A DNA stretch of 64,000 nucleotides from Urechidicola vernalis (lineage in GTDB: Bacteria; Bacteroidota; Bacteroidia; Flavobacteriales; Flavobacteriaceae). A model generated the notes under the pieces. The model saw only the letters and a program-made list of their open reading frames with translations, was not told where the DNA came from and did no database searches. Positions 52,983-62,400 of this stretch are shown here, one piece after another. The translations under genes and the position numbers were made by a program. The first letter of the stretch is position 1. Each line of letters starts with the position of its first letter. The stretch is from contig NZ_JAVRHV010000001.1 of assembly GCF_031846385.1 (NCBI RefSeq), positions 310,001 to 374,000 on the forward strand, written 5' to 3'.

Positions 52983-53435
52983 ATGGCAAAGTCACAACAA
53001 ACATTTAACAAATCTGAAAAGGAAAAAAAGCGTTTAAAAAAACGTGAATTAAAAGCAAAGAAAAAGGAAGAGCGTAAAGCAAATGCAGTAAAGGGTGCTA
53101 AACTTGAAGATATGTTGGTATATGTTGATGAAAATGGTCAATTGACGGATACGCCGCCAGATCCAACGAAAAAAATTAAGGTGGATGCTGAAAGCATTGT
53201 TTTAGGTATTCCTAAAAAAGAGGAGATGGAAGAAGAGTCAAAAGAGAAACAAGGTAAAGTTTCATTTTTTGATACTTCAAAAGGTTTTGGGTTTATAATT
53301 GATTCAACAACTCAAGAGAAATACTTTGTACATGTTAGTGGATTGATTGATCAGATAGGAGAAAATGATAAAGTTTCTTTTGAGTTAGAGAAAGGCTTAA
53401 AAGGAATGAATGCAGTACGAGTTAAGAAAATTTAA
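52983..53435 (+). CDS. Cold-shock-domain protein with basic N-terminal arm
   Basis: 150 residues. The C-terminal 65 form a cold-shock domain: GKVSFFDTSKGFGFII (RNP1-like GFGFI) and KYFVHVSGL (RNP2-like FVHVS). The first 40 are very lysine-rich (SEKEKKRLKKRELKAKKKEERK), and a linker of about 45 residues joins them. It should bind single-stranded RNA or DNA; the basic arm may add non-specific or ribosome binding. This N-terminal extension is absent from the small CspA-type proteins. A terminator follows. Confidence 0.92.
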   Translation: MAKSQQTFNKSEKEKKRLKKRELKAKKKEERKANAVKGAKLEDMLVYVDENGQLTDTPPDPTKKIKVDAESIVLGIPKKEEMEEESKEKQGKVSFFDTSKGFGFIIDSTTQEKYFVHVSGLIDQIGENDKVSFELEKGLKGMNAVRVKKI

Positions 53436-53457
53436 GACATTAAATTTTAAGTTATGT

Positions 53458-53486
53458 AAAAAGGAGTTCGATTGGACTCCTTTTTT
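53458..53486 (+). terminator. Terminator after the cold-shock gene
   Basis: AAAAAGGAGT (53458-53467) pairs with ACTCCTTTTT (53476-53485). It is followed by a T tract and precedes the ATG of the outer-membrane protein gene at 53511. Confidence 0.8.
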
Positions 53487-53510
53487 ATTGAAATAGAAAT
53501 TAATTTAATT

Positions 53511-54620
53511 ATGAGGTATACGTTCCAAATTTTAATCATTTTTATTACTTGTTCTCTAAGTGCTCAGGATAAATCTAATAAGGATAGTATAGACAATAAA
53601 GACAAAAAGGTAAGTCTTGTTGGTATACCCATGATTAATTACAGCAATAGTTTTGGGGCTTCGTTTGGAGCATATGGCTCTGGGTTTTATCATACACAAA
53701 AGAATGATACCGTTTCGCCACTTTCCTCAAGTGGAGTCATTGGCATGTATACGACTAATAAGACGTGGTTTGCAGGTCAATTAAATAAACTATATTTCAA
53801 TGAGGATAAACTTAGAATAAAAACAGCTATAGGAGCGGGGAATATAAATTTTCAGACCTATGTTAGTTGGCCTTCATTTATGAATTTGTTTCCGATAAAT
53901 GTGGCTACATCAGATGATGATGGAAAATTTATAGACTACAGTACTTCTATGTTTTTTGCTTATGCAGAAATCTTGTTTAAAACGTATAAAGATTTGTATG
54001 TTGGTACGCATTTCGTGTATTCTCATTCCGAAACTGATTTCGATCTTCCATTGGCGCCAAATGAAATAATAGATCAATTTGGTTTTGGAATTTCGTTTGC
54101 GAATGATTCAAGAAATAACCAATTAGCACCAACAGAAGGAATTCATGCTAAGTTTAATACCTTATCTTTCTTGGAAGATTTTGGAAGTACGAATTCGTAC
54201 ACAAAACTAAATATGGAATACACTCATTATTTTCCTATAAAAGAAAGAAATACTGTATTGGCACGTTATTATGGCGATATATCAACTGGAGATGTACCAT
54301 TTGCCGGGCAAAATGTTGTAGGTAGAGATGATTTACGTGGTTATTCAAATGGTAAATTTAGAGGGAATCAAGTACATGCTATTCAATCTGAATACAGACA
54401 TTGGTTTGCCGATCGTTGGGGATTTGTAGCTTTTGGGGGTGTTGCAACTGCAGTTGATTATCTTTCTGAGGTAAATATTGGAGACATGCTACCTGCAGCT
54501 GGTTTTGGTGTTCGATTTTTAGCGATACCAAAATCAAAAATTAATATAGGTATCGATGTTGCTGCTGGTAAAGATGATTGGGGTATATACTTTAGAATAG
54601 GAGAAGCCTTTACAAGGTAG
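53511..54620 (+). CDS. BamA/TamA-type outer-membrane barrel protein
   Basis: 369 residues from the ATG at 53511; a TTG at 53472 is rejected because it lies inside the terminator hairpin and the ATG opens into the signal peptide (MRYTFQILIIFITCSLSAQ). The mature part has beta-barrel alternation and the D15/surface antigen features: NSFGASFGAYG, FGISFANDSRNNQLAPTEGIHAKFNTLSFLEDFG, QNVVGRDDLRGYSNGKFRGNQVHAIQSEYRHWF, ending AAGKDDWGIYFRIGEAFTR. It has no POTRA domains, so it is a short stand-alone barrel; role unknown. Confidence 0.9.
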   Translation: MRYTFQILIIFITCSLSAQDKSNKDSIDNKDKKVSLVGIPMINYSNSFGASFGAYGSGFYHTQKNDTVSPLSSSGVIGMYTTNKTWFAGQLNKLYFNEDKLRIKTAIGAGNINFQTYVSWPSFMNLFPINVATSDDDGKFIDYSTSMFFAYAEILFKTYKDLYVGTHFVYSHSETDFDLPLAPNEIIDQFGFGISFANDSRNNQLAPTEGIHAKFNTLSFLEDFGSTNSYTKLNMEYTHYFPIKERNTVLARYYGDISTGDVPFAGQNVVGRDDLRGYSNGKFRGNQVHAIQSEYRHWFADRWGFVAFGGVATAVDYLSEVNIGDMLPAAGFGVRFLAIPKSKINIGIDVAAGKDDWGIYFRIGEAFTR

Positions 54621-54674
54621 ACTTGTTTTAAAAAAATATTGAATCAACCATTGTAAATATTTAATTCGACAACA

Positions 54675-54833
54675 ATGATTCGAAGTGCTTCTCTATTGAT
54701 TTTATTTCTTTCTATAACTCCTATACAATCACAACCTTTTGAGATAAGTTATGATTCCAAATCATTATTTAATTGGATGGATACAGAATGTCGCAAGGTA
54801 TTATACCTTGTTAGAGTTATTGGAATTTACTAG
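54675..54833 (+). pseudogene. Truncated secreted ORF, 52 residues
   Basis: In the 283-base gap after the BamA-like gene, ATG 54675 opens a 52-codon frame ending TAG 54831-54833. It begins with a clear signal peptide (MIRSASLLILFLSITPIQSQ), then FEISYDSKSLFNWMDTECRK, and stops after VLYLVRVIGIY. The abrupt end suggests the broken 5' remnant of a larger secreted protein gene, but a real small secreted peptide cannot be excluded. No family recognised. Confidence 0.4.
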
Positions 54834-54845
54834 GGTTTAACTATT

Positions 54846-54877
54846 AAAAAAAACCTCAATAATTCAATATTGAGGTT
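54846..54877 (-). terminator. Terminator of the GH3 gene
   Basis: AACCTCAATA (54852-54861) pairs with TATTGAGGTT (54868-54877). On the minus strand it is followed by a T run (A's at 54846-54853 on the plus strand). Confidence 0.8.
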
Positions 54878-54903
54878 GTAACTAGGAAAATTAGGGTATT
54901 GAT

Positions 54904-56874
54904 TTAATAAGTTAATCCTGTACCAAATGGATAGAGTGGAGCATCGGAATCATATGGAACATCTTCCTTTTGATTTTTAACAGCCTCCCAAGAAGAAGGT
55001 AATTCAAAAGGTAATTTCCCTGATGGCACATGTTCTCCAAATATAATATCAGTTAGTATTTTATCAGACGTACCAAATTCAGCCAATAAGGCCTTGGCCT
55101 CTGAATTTATTTCTGTTAAAATAGTAGGCCTCTCTAGATTTGCAACAACAATTGTCGGCTTTTGCTTAATTAAGTTCAAAATTTCTGATAACTCTTCCTT
55201 GTTGTAATATAATCTTCCTTGATGAAAGAAGTTTTCTAAGAATTCATCACTTCTAGGCTCAAATGGTGTAGTGATTCTAGTCAAAATAACATCGGCATCT
55301 TCAGGTTCATCTACAAATTCTCCATACGAATTAATTAAAGAAGGATCTTTCATGCCTACTGCATAAATCTTTGTTCCTTTTTTTAGTGGTAAAATATTAT
55401 CATTTTTAAGAAGTATGGTTGATTTGGCCTGAGCAATTTCACCTTTCTTCCTAAACTGTTCACTTCCTGCAATTGTTTTTGCTTTAGCAACATTTACATA
55501 TGGATTGTCAAATAAACCAAGTATAAATTTATCACGCATTATGCGCTTAATAGAATTATCAATTCTCTCTTCACTTATTTGACCTGAATTTACAAGTTCG
55601 ATAATCAATTCTGGAGAACTCTCTCCTCCAAATTGGTCACAACCCGCTTCTAAAACTTTTTTAGCACGTTCTAGAGGTGTTAAGTGTTCTACTCCCCAAG
55701 CTCTTGCCTCGCTTATTGAACTTCCAGATATGATATTCCAATCGGTGCAAATCACACCATTAAACTGGTATTTCTCGCGTAGAAGAGTAGTTATAATTCT
55801 TTTATTGAAAGCAAATGCAACGTCTTCATCAGTTTGTCCAACAGGTATTCCATAATATGGCATAATTTGGGCAGTATTCGCAGGAAAAGCACCTTCTTCA
55901 AAAGGAATTAAATGATAATCGAAGTTATCTCCAGGATATACTTGATTTTTGCCATATCCAAAATGAGCATCTTCACCATTTTCTTGTGGCCCCCCTCCTG
56001 AAAAATGTTTGGTCATAGTTGCGACGCTATTCCTTCCTAAGGAATCACCTTGAAATCCTAAAACATAAGCTTTCGTCATCATTGCAGAAACTTGAGCGTC
56101 TTCTCCAAAAGTTCCATTTGTTCGGCCCCAACGTGGCTCTGTAGCTAAATCGGCCATTGGATGAAGAGCCAATCGAATACCTGTTGCTAAATATTCCTGT
56201 CTTGCAATATTTCCGAATTCACGAACTAATAACGTATCTCTAGTAGCGGCCAAGCCTAATGAAGTTGGCCATTGTGAAAAAGAGGGTGTATACAAGGCTG
56301 CGCCGGGATTACTCTCGGTGCCATGACGTGGGTCAGTTGCAATAGTCATTGGTATTCCAAGTCTAGATCGCTCAGCCATTTTTTGAATATTATTGTTCAG
56401 CGTAGCGATAATATCGGCTTCGTAGGAGTGTACAATATTAAAATTATTCATTTTTTTAACTGCAATCATTTCTGAACTTGACGGCATTGCTAAAAAAAAC
56501 ATAAAATCAAATGGGGTAGTGGTAAAGAAAGGTTTGTCAATAGGATTGCCTTCATCTGTCATTCCAAGCATAGTTATAAACATTGTACCTGCTTTTTCTT
56601 CAAGAGTCATTTGATTTACTAAGTCACTAACTCGGGATTCTAAATCAGCAGATACATCTTCATAAATATCTAATTTTCCATTTTTGTTTAAATCTCTAAA
56701 TTCACTTCCATTCAAATTAAGAATTGGTGCTTCATCACCTAGTAAAGCGTAATTATTTTTAATTGAATTTGATTTTTGAATATATTTAAATGAACCAAAT
56801 AGAAATAGTAAAATGAGTATTATCCCAATAATTCGACTTATTATTCTAAAGAATCTTTTCATTGCTTTATTCAT
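54904..56874 (-). CDS. Glycoside hydrolase family 3 enzyme, membrane-anchored
   Basis: 656 residues from ATG 56874 (ATG 56862 is also possible; a TTG at 56961 would run into the divergent gene and is rejected). An N-terminal membrane anchor (about 9-28) precedes a GH3 beta/alpha barrel: LVNQMTLEEKAGTMF, the IPMTIATDPRHG region, ATEPRWGRTNGTFGEDA and the KHFSGGGPQENGEDAHFGYG block. The nucleophile aspartate is D378 in NGVICTDWNIISG. The second domain is present (about 480-656), though it ends soon after YDSDAPLYPFGTGL. It cleaves beta-glycosides, perhaps beta-glucosides or related sugars. Divergent from a NUDIX-type regulator with a palindrome over its start. Confidence 0.92.
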   Translation of the reverse strand: MNKAMKRFFRIISRIIGIILILLFLFGSFKYIQKSNSIKNNYALLGDEAPILNLNGSEFRDLNKNGKLDIYEDVSADLESRVSDLVNQMTLEEKAGTMFITMLGMTDEGNPIDKPFFTTTPFDFMFFLAMPSSSEMIAVKKMNNFNIVHSYEADIIATLNNNIQKMAERSRLGIPMTIATDPRHGTESNPGAALYTPSFSQWPTSLGLAATRDTLLVREFGNIARQEYLATGIRLALHPMADLATEPRWGRTNGTFGEDAQVSAMMTKAYVLGFQGDSLGRNSVATMTKHFSGGGPQENGEDAHFGYGKNQVYPGDNFDYHLIPFEEGAFPANTAQIMPYYGIPVGQTDEDVAFAFNKRIITTLLREKYQFNGVICTDWNIISGSSISEARAWGVEHLTPLERAKKVLEAGCDQFGGESSPELIIELVNSGQISEERIDNSIKRIMRDKFILGLFDNPYVNVAKAKTIAGSEQFRKKGEIAQAKSTILLKNDNILPLKKGTKIYAVGMKDPSLINSYGEFVDEPEDADVILTRITTPFEPRSDEFLENFFHQGRLYYNKEELSEILNLIKQKPTIVVANLERPTILTEINSEAKALLAEFGTSDKILTDIIFGEHVPSGKLPFELPSSWEAVKNQKEDVPYDSDAPLYPFGTGLTY

Positions 56875-56894
56875 TGTGTAAATTTTACACAATG
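56872..56894. promoter_or_regulatory. Palindromic operator between GH3 and its regulator
   Basis: A perfect inverted repeat with 11-base arms, CATTGTGTAAA (56872-56882) and TTTACACAATG (56884-56894), one central base. It overlaps the GH3 start codon region and lies 12 bases from the -7 box of the regulator, so it is well placed to bind the NUDIX-type regulator and control both genes. Confidence 0.65.
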
Positions 56895-56906
56895 ATAGTT
56901 TGTTTT

Positions 56907-56914
56907 TATATTTG
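56907..56914 (+). promoter_or_regulatory. Candidate -7 box of the NUDIX regulator gene
   Basis: TATATTTG fits TAnnTTTG, 38 bases before the ATG at 56953. The neighbouring palindrome would cover the region around -30. Confidence 0.45.
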
Positions 56915-56952
56915 AACAAAGAAAAACATGCAAAATTTTGTATTTTCGCAAT

Positions 56953-57729
56953 ATGAATCAAAAAGAAGTTACTATTGCTAAGCCAGTTATGTTAGATAAG
57001 AACTTTTTTTCTGGACATTCTGTTGACTGTGTTATCCTCGGATTTGAACAAGGAGAAATAAAAGTGTTGTTACTAAAATGGAAAGCCTTTGAAAAATGGA
57101 GTTTGCCTGGAGGATTTATTGGAAATGATGAAGATTTAGATAAAGCTGCAATTAGAATTCTCCAAGAAAGAACTGGGATATCACTACCTTTTTTGGAACA
57201 GTTCCATTCATTTGGTGATGTAAATAGGAAAGGCAAAGAATCTTTTCTTTCAGAAATAAAATCATTGATTGGTCATGACTCAAATTTAATCAATTGGATT
57301 TCACAACGATTTATTAGTACTGGATATCTTTCACTTGTAAATATTAAAAAATGCAATTTAGTTCCGGATGAATTATCTGAACGATGTGAATGGGTATCCT
57401 TGAATAATGTCTCTAACCTCATTTATGATCATAATGAAATGATTAAAATGGCGTTGCAGAAAATTAAAATGCAGTTAAATTATTTACCTATTGGAATTAC
57501 ATTGTTAGATTCAAAATTTACAATGAAAGAGTTGCAACTACTATATCAATCCATTCTAGGAAAGGAAATTGACAGAGGTAATTTTCAAAAAAAGATGTTA
57601 AAATTAGATATTCTTATTCGATTAGAAAAACAAAATTTAGGCGGGGCACATAAGGCACCTTATCTATATAAATTTGACAAACTAAAATACAAGAAATTAC
57701 TCAAAAAGGGATTTGGTTATATCAATTAA
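56953..57729 (+). CDS. NUDIX-domain transcriptional regulator (NrtR/AraR-like)
   Basis: 258 residues from the ATG at 56953; the TTG at 56938 would add five. Residues about 20-165 are a NUDIX domain; residues about 175-245 form a winged helix (LTMKELQLLYQSILGKEIDRGNFQKKMLKLDIL). The NUDIX box at 54-76 keeps G54, E60, R68, E72 and G75 but replaces other catalytic acidic residues (I69, R73), so hydrolase activity is unlikely and the domain should sense a ligand. Relatives are NrtR and AraR-type sugar or nucleotide-sugar sensors. It is divergent from the GH3 gene and likely represses or activates it in response to a sugar. Confidence 0.87.
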   Translation: MNQKEVTIAKPVMLDKNFFSGHSVDCVILGFEQGEIKVLLLKWKAFEKWSLPGGFIGNDEDLDKAAIRILQERTGISLPFLEQFHSFGDVNRKGKESFLSEIKSLIGHDSNLINWISQRFISTGYLSLVNIKKCNLVPDELSERCEWVSLNNVSNLIYDHNEMIKMALQKIKMQLNYLPIGITLLDSKFTMKELQLLYQSILGKEIDRGNFQKKMLKLDILIRLEKQNLGGAHKAPYLYKFDKLKYKKLLKKGFGYIN

Positions 57730-57804
57730 TTAAATGTAAATTCTTTTTATTTAATAATTTCATTCTTCTCTCAATTGTTAAAGAAATCCTAAAATTAATT
57801 ATTA

Positions 57805-57826
57805 TTTAGTTGCATATGCAACTAAA
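57805..57826. promoter_or_regulatory. 22-base palindromic MarR operator
   Basis: A perfect palindrome with the core TTAGTTGCATATGCAACTAA, 47 bases before the MarR ATG. A possible -7 box TATATTCG lies at 57841-57848 (one mismatch). The length and symmetry fit a dimeric MarR protein site. Confidence 0.7.
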
Positions 57827-57872
57827 GTCAATATTTAATTTATATTCGCGGCTCGAATTAACCAATTAATTA

Positions 57873-58325
57873 ATGGATTTTCAAGATACCTTAGGACCAT
57901 GGATGGGTAAAACCATGAAATTAATGGATATTTATTTTCATGATTATTTCAAACAGAATAACATTGATATTAGTAAAAAACAATGGATTATTTTAAAAGT
58001 TTTAAGCGATGAGGATGGTCGTGTTCAAAATGATTTAGCATTTGTTACGAATCGAGACAAAACCTCACTAACACGGCTATTATCTGGAATGGAAAAAAAG
58101 AATCTTGTTGCTAGAATTCCATCTAAGTTAGATAAACGAATAAACCATATTCATCTAACAAAAAATGGGAACTTATTATATCAAAAAACAAAACCCATCA
58201 TTCAACAATTATTAAACAATATTCAAGAACCATTGACCGAAACTGAAATAAGAGATACGATTCGGGTAATGCAAAAATTAAAAGAACATTTAATCACTAA
58301 AATCGATAGTTGCGATAGCAACTAA
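57873..58325 (+). CDS. MarR family transcriptional regulator
   Basis: 150 residues with the MarR winged-helix layout: an N-terminal dimer helix, DEDGRVQNDLAFVTNRDKTSLTRLLSGMEKKNLVARIP as the HTH and recognition helix with DKRINHIHLTKNG as the wing. It probably represses the RND efflux genes that follow at 5 bases, via the palindrome upstream and a second related site overlapping its own 3' end. The ligand is unknown; toxic small molecules are typical. Confidence 0.92.
   Translation: MDFQDTLGPWMGKTMKLMDIYFHDYFKQNNIDISKKQWIILKVLSDEDGRVQNDLAFVTNRDKTSLTRLLSGMEKKNLVARIPSKLDKRINHIHLTKNGNLLYQKTKPIIQQLLNNIQEPLTETEIRDTIRVMQKLKEHLITKIDSCDSN
58307..58324. promoter_or_regulatory. Second MarR-type operator, near the adaptor start
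   Basis: TAGTTGC-GATA-GCAACTA repeats both 7-base halves of the upstream operator with a changed 4-base centre. It overlaps the end of the marR-like gene and lies 6 bases before the HlyD-type adaptor start. Confidence 0.5.
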
Positions 58326-58330
58326 TAATT

Positions 58331-59440
58331 ATGAGACAATTAATTATCATTATTGCCACTGTAGCATTGTTAGTCATAGGATACTTTACTATGAGCGCAT
58401 TAGGAAATAGCAAAAAAGGCTTTAAACCAAAAACAGAGAAATTAGAGAAAGTTGCATTTGTCAATACTGTTGAAAATGGTGCTATTCCAATAAAAATTAA
58501 AGCAAACGGAAATTTAACAGCTAAGAATAAAGTTGAGATATTTTCTGAAGTTCAAGGTGTATTACAAGTTACTTCAAAAGAATTTAGGCCTGGAGTTCAA
58601 TATAGAAAAGGACAAACCATATTAATGATAAATAGTGACGAGCATTATGCCAATTTACAGTCTCAGAAAAGCATGTTGCAAAACTTAATTGCTTCAATTA
58701 TGCCAGATATCCGATTGGATTACCCAAACTCGTTTGATGTTTGGAACAATTACTTATCATCTTTTAATGTTGACTCAAGTGTAAAGCCATTACCTGAACC
58801 TGGTTCTGAACAAGAAAAATACTTTATAACAGGGAAAAACATTTATACAACATATTATAATGTAAAAAACCTTGAGGCTCGTCTTCAAAAATATAATATC
58901 GTGGCTCCTTTTAATGGTGTTTTAACCGAAACTAGTGTAAATACCGGTGCGTTGGTGAGATCGGGACAAAAGATGGGTGAATTTATTGACCCTACAGTTT
59001 TCGAAATGGAAATTGCAATTAATGCTGCATATGCAGATTTATTAAAAATTGGGAAAGAAGTTACCTTGTTTAATTTAGATAAATCTAGTTCTTGGTTGTC
59101 CAAAGTCGTAAGAATAAACGGTAGAGTAGATCAGCGTTCCCAAACAGTTAATATTTATGTTGAAGTAAGAGGAGATAATTTGCGTGAAGGAATGTATTTA
59201 GAGGCTGATGTGCCTGGAAGAGATGAATTAGATGCATACCAAATAGCAAGAAAGGTTTTAATAGATAACAAAGCTGTATTTGTTGTTGAAGAGAATATCT
59301 TAAAATTGCAGGAAGTAAATATTGTTCATTTTGATGAAAGTACTGCTGTTATTAAAGGTTTGCAAAACGGAACGAAATTAGTGTCTAAGCAAATTCCAGG
59401 AGCATATGAAGGAATGACTGTAAAAATTATTGAGGAATAA
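58331..59440 (+). CDS. RND efflux periplasmic adaptor
   Basis: 369 residues with an N-terminal hydrophobic anchor (3-22). The lipoyl halves are KIKANGNLTAKNKVEIFSEVQGVLQ and YNIVAPFNGVLTETSVNTGALVRSG, flanking an alpha-hairpin, followed by a barrel (FLIKE-FIDPTVFEMEIAINAAYADLLKIGKE region) and a membrane-proximal part. It links the RND pump to the TolC-type channel. It is separated from the MarR gene by 5 bases and from the pump gene by 2. Confidence 0.93.
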   Translation: MRQLIIIIATVALLVIGYFTMSALGNSKKGFKPKTEKLEKVAFVNTVENGAIPIKIKANGNLTAKNKVEIFSEVQGVLQVTSKEFRPGVQYRKGQTILMINSDEHYANLQSQKSMLQNLIASIMPDIRLDYPNSFDVWNNYLSSFNVDSSVKPLPEPGSEQEKYFITGKNIYTTYYNVKNLEARLQKYNIVAPFNGVLTETSVNTGALVRSGQKMGEFIDPTVFEMEIAINAAYADLLKIGKEVTLFNLDKSSSWLSKVVRINGRVDQRSQTVNIYVEVRGDNLREGMYLEADVPGRDELDAYQIARKVLIDNKAVFVVEENILKLQEVNIVHFDESTAVIKGLQNGTKLVSKQIPGAYEGMTVKIIEE

Positions 59441-59442
59441 TT

Positions 59443-62400
59443 ATGAAAAAATTAATTTCTTACTTTATAAAATATCCAGTTTCTGGATGGATAATAATCT
59501 TAGCCTTTTTTATAATGGGAGTGCTAGGTTATATGAACATGAAATCTTCGTTTTTTCCACAAACGCGAACGAAATTCATAAGTATCAATGCCTTTTATCC
59601 TGGCGCCTCGCCTCAAGAAATTGAAGAAGGTGTAGTGCTTCTAATTGAAAACAATTTAAAAGGTACTGTTGGAATAGATAGAATTACCTCAACATCTTCT
59701 GAGAACTCTGCCAATATTATGGTAGAGGTAGAAAAAGGAAATGATGTAAATATTGTGCTTGCAGAAGTAAAGAATGCTGTTGACAGGGTTCCAAATTTTC
59801 CAGCAGGAATGGAACCTCCGGTTGTTGCAAAAATTGAAAGTATTGCAGAATCTATCAGTTTTGTTGTTAGTGGAGAAAATGTTTCTTTAAAAACATTAAA
59901 AGATCTAGTTAGGGATATCGAAACGGATTTACTCCGAATGAGAGGTATCTCACAAGTAACATTATCCGGTTTCCCTGATGAAGAAATTGAAATTTCTGTA
60001 AGCGAAGATGACTTAAGGGCTTATCAAATTTCTTTTCAAGAGGTTGCAACAGCAGTTAGAAAAGCGAATTTAATATCTTCGGGTGGTTCTATTAAAACAG
60101 ATGCAGAGGAGTATTTAATTAGAGCTCGAAATAGGCTTTATACTGCAGATGAATTAGATAATTTAATTATTAGAACAGAGCCTAATGGAAACTCGATTAG
60201 GATTAAAGATGTTGCTGTTGTAGTAGATCGATTTAATGAGACTCCAAATGCAAGTTATTACAATGGAAACCCATCTGTAAGAGTTCAAGTTGACAATACG
60301 AATAGTGAAGATCTAATTTCTACTTCAGAAAAGGTAAAAGAATATATTGAAGATTTCAATAGTAAACACTCAAGTGTTCAGATTTATGTTACTAGAGATT
60401 CATCGATAACATTAACGCAAAGAACAGAATTATTGGCTGAAAATGCTATTGTTGGTATGTTGCTGGTTTTCGTGTTTTTAGCGTTGTTTTTAAAGCCTAG
60501 ATTGGCTTTTTGGGTAGCGTTTGGTCTTCCATTCTCATTCTTAGGAATGTTCATTTTTGCTGGTTCTTTTGGAGTAACGATCAATGTATTATCGCTATTC
60601 GGGATGATTATTGTAATTGGTATTTTAGTAGATGATGGAATTGTAATTGCTGAAAATATTTATAGCGAATTCGAAAAAGGAAAATCACCTATTAAAGCAG
60701 CAATTGATGGAACAATGCAAGTTATTCCTCCAATTATTTCTGCCATTACTACCACAATTTTAGCTTTTTCTATCTTCTTTTTCTTAGATGGAAATATTGG
60801 TGAGTTTTTTGGGGAAGTCGCTACGGTGGTATCATTGGTTTTAGCAATTTCACTGCTTGAGGCCTTAGTAATTTTACCATCGCATATTGCACACTCTAAA
60901 GCGTTAACTCCAAAACAAAAAATGTTTGGGTTTAATAAGACCGCCGAAAAATTCATGAATTTTTTGAGAGATAAGTTTTATTCACCTGTTTTGGATTTCT
61001 TTATGCAGAATATTTATACTAGAATTTTCGGCTTGATATTCCCAATTGTATTATTGATGATTACAATTGGTGGTTTTCAAGGAGGTGTTATTAAAGGAAC
61101 ATTTTTCCCATCTATAGCAAGTGATAGAGTTCAGATTAGTTTAAAAATGCCTCAAGGTACAAATGAGAAAATTACGGATTCTATTGCTACAAAAATAGAA
61201 GAAGCCATTTGGAAAGTAAATGTAGATTTTACAGAACGCCAAACAAATAATGATACAGTTGTATTAAATGTTATAAAACGAATAGGACCAGGAAGTGCAA
61301 GTGCTTCTGTAAATGTAAACTTATTGCAGGGTGAATTAAGAGATTTTTCAGCGGATGAGATTGCAAATGCTATTCAAGAAGAAGTTGGACCTATTTATGG
61401 TGCTGAGACAGTATCATTTGGTTCTGGGACTGGTTTTGGAGGAAGAGCGGTATCTGTTTCATTGTTGAGTAATAATATAGCAGAGTTAAAACTCGCAAAA
61501 ACAGAGTTGAAGAATGAATTGCTTAAAAACCCGATGCTTAAGGATGTTAATGATACAGATCCAGAGGGAATTAAAGAAATTCAACTGAAACTTAAAAGCA
61601 GTGCTTATTTATTAGGATTAACATTAAATGATGTTATTTCTCAAGTTAGAAGTGGATTCTTTGGTTTAGAAGCACAACGTTTTCAACGCGGTCAAGATGA
61701 AATTAAAGTTTGGGTTCGATACAATCGAGAAGAACGTTCATCAATAAAAAACTTGGACAATATGCTTATTCAAACCCCTTCTGGAGATAGGGTAGCTTTA
61801 TCTGAAATTGCCACTTATGAAATGGGTAGAGGAGAGATTTCTATCAATCACTTAGATGGACAGAGAGAAATTAGGGTAGAAGCAGATATGAAAAACAGAA
61901 AGGAGAGTGCAACTGCAATCCTTGATGATATTAAGACAAGAATTATGCCTGAGATAAATGCAAAATACCCAAGTGTAAATGCATTATACGAAGGACAGAA
62001 CAGAGAAGCTTCTAAGGTTTCGGAATCAGCAGGTAAAGTTGGTTGGATTGTTTTATTATTAATCTATGTAGTTATTGCGTTTACATTTAGATCATTCAGT
62101 CAGCCTATTATGTTATTGCTAATGGTACCATTTAGTATGGTAGGTGTTGCTTGGGGGCATTATATTCATGGGTTCCCGGTAAATATTTTATCGATGCTTG
62201 GTATTATTGCCTTGATTGGTATTATAGTAAACGATGGTTTGGTATTGATTACTAAATTTAATAACTACCTTAAGGAAGGGATGAAATACGATGAAGCCTT
62301 AACCGCTGCTGGAAAATCAAGATTCCGTGCTATTTTCTTAACATCTCTTACAACTGTTGCTGGTTTAGCACCGTTAATTTTTGAGACAAGTAGACAAGCA

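Noticed and set aside
56938..57729. Calling the NUDIX gene a NUDIX hydrolase enzyme
   Set aside because: Degenerate NUDIX box, a winged-helix C-terminal domain and an adjacent palindrome point to a regulator.
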